Source: an uncultured Clostridia bacterium (GTDB lineage Bacteria; Bacillota; Clostridia; RGIG6154). From it: a DNA stretch of 17,670 bases. Shown here in pieces: positions 15,233 through 17,670 of this stretch (position 1 is the stretch's first letter; every line of letters starts with the position of its first letter). The notes below the pieces were generated by a model. That model had not been told where the DNA came from. It worked only from the letters and a program-made list of their open reading frames with translations, and searched no databases. The stretch lies in NCBI GenBank assembly GCA_934457515.1, contig CAKSHV010000002.1, forward strand, positions 1 through 17,670, written 5' to 3'. The position numbers were made by a program, and so were the translations under genes.

Positions 15233-16126
15233 ATGGGTAAGAAAACGATTTTCACCGGTTCGGGCGTTGCACTGATCACACCCTTTAAAAACGGTCAGGT
15301 TGATTATGACTGTCTCGGAAAACTGATTGAATTTCATATAGAAAACAAAACCGACGCGCTGATTGTGTGCGGCACAACAGGCGAGCCTGCAACCATGCCG
15401 GATGAAGAGCATGTGGCGGTTATCGAATTTGCCGTTAAAAAGGCAGCGGGCAGAATTCCGGTTATCGGCGGCGCGGGCAGCAATGATACGGCGCATGGTG
15501 TAAATTTGTGCAAAAAAATAGAGCAGGTCGGCGTAGACAGTTTCTTGCTTGTTACGCCGTATTACAATAAATGCACCCAAAAAGGGCTTGTTGCGCACTA
15601 TCAGAAAGTGGCGGGCGCCGTTTCGGTTCCCTGCATTGTGTATAATGTCCCTTCCAGAACCGGCGTAAATATCTTGCCGCAGACGGTGTATGAACTGTCT
15701 AAAATCGAAAACATTGTCGGCGTGAAAGAGGCAAGCGGCAAGGTGGAGGCGGCAATTGAAATCGCTAAACTTTGCGGTGAGGATTTTGCAATCTATTCCG
15801 GTAACGACGATATAACCGTTCCGCTGATGTCTGTGGGCGCAAAGGGCGTTATTTCGGTTTTGGCAAATATTATGCCGCGCGAAACGCATGAAATGTGCAA
15901 GGCGGCGCTTGACGGCGATTATGTAACCGCAAGAAAAATGCAGATTGAATATTTCGACTTAATCAATGCGCTTTTCTCGGAAGTAAATCCCATTCCCGTT
16001 AAGGCGGCACTTCATGAAATGGGCATGTGCGGACCGGAGATTCGCATGCCGCTCAGCGTGATTGAAGACGAGCATCTTAAAGTTTTGAAAAAGGAACTTT
16101 TAAAGCACAAACTGATAAAGGAATGA
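15233..16126 (+). CDS. dapA: DapA, 4-hydroxy-tetrahydrodipicolinate synthase
   Basis: DapA condenses pyruvate with aspartate semialdehyde, made by Asd just upstream, in the first committed step to diaminopimelate and lysine. The 297-residue class I aldolase shows CGTTGEPATM (T48, T49), LVTPYYNK, YNVPSRTG (Y137) and the Schiff-base lysine K165 in VGVKEASGK, each offset by four from the Escherichia coli numbering. The arginine of YNVPSRTG lies in the usual position for binding the aldehyde carboxylate. GAGGG at 15222-15226 precedes the ATG. dapB starts seven bases after the stop. Diaminopimelate is needed for peptidoglycan, so the operon serves both cell wall and protein synthesis. Feedback by lysine cannot be judged from the sequence. 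Confidence 0.98.
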   Translation: MGKKTIFTGSGVALITPFKNGQVDYDCLGKLIEFHIENKTDALIVCGTTGEPATMPDEEHVAVIEFAVKKAAGRIPVIGGAGSNDTAHGVNLCKKIEQVGVDSFLLVTPYYNKCTQKGLVAHYQKVAGAVSVPCIVYNVPSRTGVNILPQTVYELSKIENIVGVKEASGKVEAAIEIAKLCGEDFAIYSGNDDITVPLMSVGAKGVISVLANIMPRETHEMCKAALDGDYVTARKMQIEYFDLINALFSEVNPIPVKAALHEMGMCGPEIRMPLSVIEDEHLKVLKKELLKHKLIKE

Positions 16127-16133
16127 TTGATTC

Positions 16134-16892
16134 ATGATAAAGCTGGTTATTTCGGGCTGCAACGGCAAAATGGGCAAGGTTGTGTCTTCTGTTGCGCAGG
16201 CACAGAGCGACATGGAAATTGTCGGCGGCTTTGATATTAACACCGAAAGCGTTATGGGCTGCAAGGTTTATGAGAACCCCTGCGACTATAAAGGCGAGGC
16301 GGACGTGGTTATCGATTTTTCGCACCCCGATAATCTAAGCGGATTGCTGGAATATGCCAAAAAGATGGGCACCCCCCTTGTTATCGCCACAACCGGGCTT
16401 TCGGAGGAGCAGAAAAACGAAATGAAAAAGGCGGCGGAGCACGTTCCGATTTTCTTCTCGGCAAACATGTCGCTCGGCGTGAACCTTTTAATCGAGCTTG
16501 CGCAGAAAGCAACCAAGGTTTTGGCGGACCAATTCGATATTGAAATTATTGAAAAGCACCACAATCAGAAAATAGACGCGCCCAGCGGCACGGCGCTTGC
16601 CATTGCAGACAGCATAAATGATGTTTTGACGGAGCGAAAGGAATATATATACGACCGTCATGCGGTGCGCAAAAAACGCAGCAAAAACGAAATCGGCATC
16701 CATGCCGTCCGCGGCGGCACAATCGTCGGCGAGCACGAGGTGATTTTTGCGGGCAAGGACGAAGTGATTGAACTAAAGCACCAGGCAATGTCGAAGGAAA
16801 TTTTTGCGGTCGGCGCGGTTGCTGCGGCAAAATATTTAATCGGCAAAGCGCCCGGCATGTATTCCATGCGGGATTTGGTTGCAGAAATGTAA
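16134..16892 (+). CDS. dapB: DapB, 4-hydroxy-tetrahydrodipicolinate reductase
   Basis: DapB reduces the DapA product to tetrahydrodipicolinate with NAD(P)H. The 252-residue protein has the dinucleotide motif GCNGKMG (8-14), VVIDFSHPDN, the ATTG loop, and the signature EKHHNQKIDAPSGTA with H142/H143 and catalytic K146, matching H159/H160/K163 of Escherichia coli DapB. A C-terminal return to the nucleotide domain (GMYSMRDLV) is present. AAAGGA (16117-16122) gives a longer than usual gap of 11 bases to the ATG, so initiation may depend on ribosomes finishing dapA. There is no intrinsic terminator after it, so read-through into the infC leader is possible. Confidence 0.98.
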   Translation: MIKLVISGCNGKMGKVVSSVAQAQSDMEIVGGFDINTESVMGCKVYENPCDYKGEADVVIDFSHPDNLSGLLEYAKKMGTPLVIATTGLSEEQKNEMKKAAEHVPIFFSANMSLGVNLLIELAQKATKVLADQFDIEIIEKHHNQKIDAPSGTALAIADSINDVLTERKEYIYDRHAVRKKRSKNEIGIHAVRGGTIVGEHEVIFAGKDEVIELKHQAMSKEIFAVGAVAAAKYLIGKAPGMYSMRDLVAEM

Positions 16893-16930
16893 ATTTGAAC
16901 ATATTTAAGCATAAAAGAACAAAAAAATGC

Positions 16931-16959
16931 TTGACAAACCGATAAAAATGTGGTAAACT
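16931..16959 (+). promoter_or_regulatory. Strong sigma-A promoter of the infC operon
   Basis: A perfect TTGACA (16931-16936), a 17-base spacer and TAAACT (16954-16959) preceded by TG (extended -10, TGGTAAACT) make this the best promoter in the window. The start should be near 16966. The region between the dapB stop (16892) and the -35 is A-rich, with only a weak AAGCAT/ATGCTT repeat (16907-16932) whose right arm runs into the -35. Confidence 0.9.
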
Positions 16960-17035
16960 GATATTTGCAATAAAGCAGAAGGCTTGCTTCTCACCCTGAA
17001 TGATATATGAAAGGGTCAATACGTTTATCGGTTTG
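16935..17035. repeat. 12-base perfect inverted repeat joining infC promoter spacer and leader
   Basis: CAAACCGATAAA at 16935-16946 (last two bases of the -35 plus the spacer) is the exact reverse complement of TTTATCGGTTTG at 17024-17035 in the leader. The second arm fills the loop of a possible AATAC/GTATT hairpin (17018-17022 with 17036-17040). The first arm lies upstream of the predicted start, so both arms are in RNA only for read-through transcripts. Confidence 0.6.
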
Positions 17036-17131
17036 GTATTAAAATCGAAATGTTTTGAAGAGAACGGCTTTTTGCACGTTCTCTTTTTTGTTAATCAAAA
17101 AAGACTCAATTTTTTATGGAGGTGCATCGTT
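16966..17131 (+). ncRNA. L20-type ribosomal protein leader of infC
   Basis: In Firmicutes the infC-rpmI-rplT messenger has a long leader in which ribosomal protein L20 promotes early termination. Here about 165 bases separate the predicted start from infC. Visible structure includes an AGAAG/CTTCT hairpin (16977-16991), ACCCT paired with AGGGT (16993-16997 with 17012-17016), AATAC/GTATT, and then the intrinsic terminator at 17058-17089. TTCTC at 16988-16992 can also pair with GAGAA in the terminator's 5' arm (17060-17064), a candidate antiterminator contact. The assignment rests on position, architecture and a GCTTCTCACCC segment I associate with this leader class; I could not run a covariance model. 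Confidence 0.7.
17058..17089 (+). terminator. Intrinsic terminator in the infC leader (attenuator)
   Basis: AAGAGAACG (17058-17066) pairs with CGTTCTCTT (17077-17085) in a nine-base-pair stem around GCTTTTTGCA, running directly into six T residues (17084-17089). It sits 42 bases before the infC start and downstream of a strong promoter, so it must act conditionally. It is the only hairpin plus T-run I find on the plus strand of this window. Confidence 0.88.
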
Positions 17132-17134
17132 ATT
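17118..17134 (+). promoter_or_regulatory. infC ribosome binding site and ATT start codon
   Basis: GGAGGTG (17118-17124) lies seven bases before ATT at 17132-17134. The first ATG in frame, 17150, is 25 bases from the Shine-Dalgarno and would cut conserved N-terminal residues. AUU as an infC start is known from Escherichia coli and Bacillus, where IF-3 rejects it and so represses its own synthesis. Confidence 0.85.
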
Positions 17135-17644
17135 AGTAAACAGGATCTTATGTTGAATGAACAAATTCGGGATAAGGAAGTCAGAGTTATAAGCGAAAGC
17201 GGCGAACAGCTGGGAATTATGTCCGCAAAAGAAGCCTATAATATTGCCGTTCGGGATAATTTGGATTTGGTTAAAATCGCGCCGAATGCAAAACCGCCCG
17301 TGTGCAAAATTATGGACTACGGAAAATACCGTTTTGAAGCGGCGAAAAAGGAAAAGGAAGCAAGAAAGAATCAGAATATCGTAAGCATTAAAGAAATCCG
17401 CCTTTCTCCCTCAACCGATTCTCACGATTTAACCACCAAAATCAATCAGGCAAGGAAGTTCCTTGACAAGAAAGATAAGGTGAAGGTAACCGTTCGTTTC
17501 CGCGGCAGAGAGGTTGCGTATGCAGCGTCCGGCGAGGAAATGCTTAATAAATTTGCACAGTCTGTTGAAGATATCGGCACCATCGATAAGAAACCGAAAT
17601 TAGAAGGAAAGAACATGTTTATGTTTATTTCACCTAAAAACTAA
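17132..17644 (+). CDS. infC: Translation initiation factor IF-3
   Basis: IF-3 binds the 30S subunit, prevents premature 50S joining and checks the start codon and initiator tRNA. From the ATT start the protein has 170 residues. The N-domain begins ISKQDLMLNEQIRDKEVRVI and contains GIMSAKEA and PPVCKIMDYGKYRFE. A Lys-rich linker helix (~80-95) leads to the C-domain with KEIRLSP, DLTTKINQARKFL, VTVRFRGREVA and the terminal MFMFISPKN. The open frame extends far upstream, but that part overlaps the leader and terminator and is not coding. Regulation is probably double: leader attenuation by L20 and AUU discrimination by IF-3 itself. A ribosome binding site follows at once, so it is the first gene of an operon. 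Confidence 0.97.
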   Translation: MSKQDLMLNEQIRDKEVRVISESGEQLGIMSAKEAYNIAVRDNLDLVKIAPNAKPPVCKIMDYGKYRFEAAKKEKEARKNQNIVSIKEIRLSPSTDSHDLTTKINQARKFLDKKDKVKVTVRFRGREVAYAASGEEMLNKFAQSVEDIGTIDKKPKLEGKNMFMFISPKN

Positions 17645-17656
17645 TCAAATTTTTGG

Positions 17657-17662
17657 AAGGAG
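17657..17662 (+). promoter_or_regulatory. Ribosome binding site of the next gene, probably rpmI
   Basis: AAGGAG lies eight bases before the window end, so a start codon directly past the edge would be at normal spacing. By the conserved order infC-rpmI-rplT the next gene should encode ribosomal protein L35; that is inference from context. Confidence 0.6.
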
Positions 17663-17670
17663 TAATACAC

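Noticed and set aside
14098..15889. Long open frames on the minus strand (266 residues at 14098-14898, 275 residues at 15062-15889)
   Set aside because: They lie opposite asd and dapA, have no recognisable motifs, and reflect codon bias of the true genes.
16907..16932. Terminator after dapB
   Set aside because: AAGCAT and ATGCTT are six-base arms 14 bases apart, AT-rich, with no T-run; the right arm overlaps the infC -35.
17000..17131. Upstream in-frame extension of infC
   Set aside because: It runs through the leader helices and the intrinsic terminator, and has no similarity to IF-3 N-termini.
1..17670. Mobile element, CRISPR, toxin-antitoxin, defence or biosynthetic cluster
   Set aside because: No transposase, integrase, repeat-spacer array or defence-family domain appears in any open frame, and every sizeable plus-strand gene has a family assignment.

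Overview
All seventeen protein genes in this 17.7 kb window lie on the plus strand and are tightly packed. The gene content and order point to a bacterium of the Clostridia (Firmicutes), possibly an uncultured gut-type lineage. The evidence is a miaB-mutS-mutL-miaA-hfq run, a Gram-positive type sepF-yggT-divIVA-lspA-rluD division/envelope run, purine-rich Shine-Dalgarno sequences, and an infC gene with an AUU start behind a leader attenuator. The exact family cannot be fixed from this sequence alone.

Layout: (1) 1-7168 holds tRNA modification and mismatch repair: miaB (5' end cut by the window edge), mutS, mutL, miaA and hfq. MiaA and MiaB catalyse successive steps on A37 of tRNA and flank the MutS/MutL pair. 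MutL carries the full endonuclease motif set expected where MutH is absent. (2) 7165-11092 is the division and envelope block: an orphan HlyD-like membrane-fusion protein, sepF, yggT, divIVA, lspA and an rluD-type pseudouridine synthase. The ylmE and ylmH genes often found here are missing. (3) 11085-12842 is an FAD-dependent oxidoreductase of accessory type, overlapping the end of rluD. (4) 12875-14005 is tgt. (5) 14011-16892 is a lysine/diaminopimelate operon with its own extended -10 promoter: asd (archaeal/fungal-type), dapA, dapB. (6) 16931-17670 is the infC unit: a strong promoter, an L20-type leader with an intrinsic terminator as attenuator, infC from an ATT codon, and the ribosome binding site of the next gene (probably rpmI) at the right edge.

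I do not see a previously undescribed defence, mobile or secondary-metabolism system. There is no tRNA, rRNA, CRISPR, insertion sequence or phage gene. The points most worth a second look are regulatory: a perfect 12-base inverted repeat linking the infC promoter spacer to the infC leader, alternative pairings in the asd leader, and small hairpins placed just upstream of several Shine-Dalgarno sequences. Two genes of unknown role sit inside otherwise housekeeping runs: the FAD oxidoreductase and the orphan membrane-fusion protein. All longer gene-free stretches are described; the longest is the 239-base dapB-infC interval.
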